This document shows, in pieces, positions 22,631-23,985 of a DNA stretch of 23,985 bases. How positions within the stretch are numbered: the stretch's first letter is position 1; every line of letters begins with the position of its first letter. The stretch is taken from contig JAKRSE010000096.1 in the NCBI GenBank assembly GCA_022402505.1, positions 10,966 through 34,950 on the forward strand. Reading direction: 5' to 3'. Origin of the DNA: Fimbriimonadaceae bacterium. Lineage in GTDB: Bacteria; Armatimonadota; Fimbriimonadia; Fimbriimonadales; Fimbriimonadaceae. Under the pieces are notes generated by a model, which worked only from the letters and a program-made list of their open reading frames with translations, had not been told where the DNA came from and made no database searches. The translations under genes were made by a program, and so were the position numbers.

Positions 22631-23985
22631 GGCTTCACCTCGACCGCGAACGGCAACGTGCGAATAGCACCCTGCCAGTCGAACTGGGCGTACACCTTGT
22701 AGGTTCCGGCTTTCGGGAAGCGGCCTGTGAATCGGACGATGCCCTGCTTCACCAAGGCTGCGTTCTCTTCGTCCTCGGCAGGATGGCTGTGAACCACTGT
22801 CATTCCATCTTGGTGGAAGATCATCATGTGGCCGGCTGCCCCAAGCCACTTCACAGTGTCCCCTGCCGGTTGCCCCGTTTTGGCGTCGAACAATTTGACT
22901 TGAATCGTCGCCTTCCGGCCAATCTCTATCGGCTCTAAGGTTGAAAGGAGACCCTTAAGGTTGCCATCAATCCCGGTTCTACTGAGAGATAGTTTAGTGT
23001 CCCAGGTTGGCTTCGGTCCTGCTACCTTAACCGACGAGATAAGCACCCGAGAGCCTTTTCCGCTTGGTGCAACGTCGCCATACACCCAATAGTCCGTTCC
23101 TGCCGGGAAGGTGATCGGAATCGACCATGTCCCGTCGGGAGCCATCTCAGGGTGCTCGTGGATGAACCAGTTCAGGTCTTTGCTGGCGATGAGCAAGTGG
23201 AAGAACTTTTCGTGAGCCAGATCGAACTTGGTTTGAACCGCCCCTGTTTTGGAGTCCACGACTTGGAGTTTAAGGGTTGTTGGCGTTCCTGCTTTTGCGG
23301 TTTTTGGCCAGTCAACGACCTTGAGCTGGTACGGTTGCACCCGTGCCGCAGTGGCCGGTCGCTCATCTTTGACGTCCACCTTGAATGTAATCTTTTTCGG
23401 GGTATCTCCGGGAATACCTAGCGTCAAATCGATCTGATAGTCCCCTCCATGCGGGAAGAAGAGTTCGATCCCGTAGTCGCCCGGAACTCCTTCTCGGTGC
23501 ACATTCGGCCTTGCCTCTGGCATGCCTTGCATGCTCGGCATGGTCATGACCGCGGTCGCTTCGATGCCTCCAACACCCTTGAACCCTTCCTCGACCGCAT
23601 CTTTCTGGGTGGTGTCCACAACTCGGAATTCGACATCAACTTCCTCACCTGCGAATAATCCCTCTTCAGGCATTCGGAGTTCGGCTTGGTACTTCCCAAA
23701 AGTAACCTTCGTAACCTCTGATCCGACACTTTCAGTCGGGTGATGCGGCGATTTAGTCGCGAGCACACTCGCGGGCTTTATGTGTGCCGATATTCCAGGG
23801 ACCAAGTACTTGCTCGGGTCCTTTTCGAATGGACCACCACAGCCTGCACAGCACATGTACCAGCGCACTCCGTCGTGGTCCACATAGTCGCTCGCCTTGG
23901 AGTAGGAAGCAACGGCCTCTTTCCCTACCGGGCAATACAGGGCTTCCTTTGATGGAACAGATGCGTATCGGCTCGGATTTGCGAG
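22627..23985 (-). CDS. YHS-like and YtkA-like exported copper-associated protein (5' partial)
   Basis: The frame is open to the right window edge, so the N-terminus is missing; the GTG at 23883 is internal, not the start. Among 453 visible residues, the first 50 contain CPV (Cys18) and WYMCCAGCG (Cys45, Cys46, Cys49), the layout of YHS/TRASH-type metal-binding domains. A YtkA-like beta domain follows (ELRMPEEGLFAGEEVDVEFR; MTMPSMQGMPEARPNVHREG). Then there are two more Ig-like domains with HEKFFHLLIASKDLNWFIHE, HPEMAPDGTWSIPITFPAG and GAAGHMMIFHQDGMTVVHSH, carrying His clusters suitable for copper. It is the first gene visible of the envelope part of the operon. The His-Pro and His-rich motifs are seen; copper binding is inferred. 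Confidence 0.8.
   Translation of the reverse strand, partial: LANPSRYASVPSKEALYCPVGKEAVASYSKASDYVDHDGVRWYMCCAGCGGPFEKDPSKYLVPGISAHIKPASVLATKSPHHPTESVGSEVTKVTFGKYQAELRMPEEGLFAGEEVDVEFRVVDTTQKDAVEEGFKGVGGIEATAVMTMPSMQGMPEARPNVHREGVPGDYGIELFFPHGGDYQIDLTLGIPGDTPKKITFKVDVKDERPATAARVQPYQLKVVDWPKTAKAGTPTTLKLQVVDSKTGAVQTKFDLAHEKFFHLLIASKDLNWFIHEHPEMAPDGTWSIPITFPAGTDYWVYGDVAPSGKGSRVLISSVKVAGPKPTWDTKLSLSRTGIDGNLKGLLSTLEPIEIGRKATIQVKLFDAKTGQPAGDTVKWLGAAGHMMIFHQDGMTVVHSHPAEDEENAALVKQGIVRFTGRFPKAGTYKVYAQFDWQGAIRTLPFAVEVKP

Noticed and set aside
22631..22849. N-terminal extension of the Spy/CpxP-like frame
   Set aside because: It overlaps the end of the YHS/YtkA-like gene and has no signal character; the coupled GTG start fits better.
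1..23985. CRISPR arrays, insertion-sequence transposases, rRNA genes
   Set aside because: I saw no regularly spaced repeats, transposase-like proteins or rRNA-like sequence in the window.

Overview
The window has two compositional halves. Positions 1 to about 13,200 are GC-rich; single 60-base lines I counted by hand gave 58-68% G+C. The rest is clearly lower, with most counted lines at 48-57% and one at 62%. The host is a diderm bacterium: there is an outer-membrane beta-barrel protein, several lipoproteins with lipobox signal peptides, and many exported copper-handling proteins. The mix of a DUF1800 protein, ankyrin proteins, Gly/Ser-rich lipoproteins and a very large GH94-like protein reminds me of Armatimonadota, Planctomycetota or Acidobacteriota. 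That placement is a low-confidence guess.

Left half (1-13,200): the end of a ChaN/haem-binding-like gene, a YciI-like protein, and a lipoprotein with a possible caspase-like His/Cys pair followed by a TIG-like domain, all on the + strand. After a bidirectional hairpin come, on the - strand, a DUF2200 protein, an ankyrin protein, a 1088-residue GH94-like (six-hairpin) protein, a large lipoprotein of unknown function, and a frameshifted and truncated duplicate of the 5' end of the GH94-like gene. Divergent from these is an 855-residue ankyrin protein ending in a DUF4253 domain.

Junction (13,200-15,125): a DUF1800 gene without its usual DUF1501 partner, then a 338-base non-coding stretch. That stretch holds what reads as the 3' half of a tRNA-Arg(CCU) gene, from anticodon loop to CCA, with no matching 5' half. 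Next to it are an inverted repeat and a perfect 11-bp tandem repeat. This is what the distal attachment scar of an integrated element would look like, with the element to the right.

Right half (15,126 to the window edge): a dense, entirely - strand copper-resistance block. In transcription order it encodes a YHS-like/YtkA-like exported protein (5' end outside the window), a Spy/CpxP-like protein, a tiny Cys-rich membrane protein, a CxxCH cytochrome-like DUF2231 membrane protein, a cupredoxin, a small NosL-like CxxC protein, a 522-residue exported Met-rich protein with the same CxxC domain, and an outer-membrane barrel. It then continues with a separate regulated unit, csoR-copZ-copA. Several start and stop codons overlap (ATGA or GTGA), indicating translational coupling. 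The csoR promoter lies inside a perfect 17-bp inverted repeat that is almost certainly the CsoR operator, and its spacing predicts a leaderless csoR message. Working model: CsoR senses cytosolic Cu(I), CopZ passes it to the CopA ATPase, and the upstream envelope proteins bind, oxidise or buffer copper outside the inner membrane. The least familiar parts are the 522-residue protein, with its gapless internal HxLH repeat, and its small CxxC relative.
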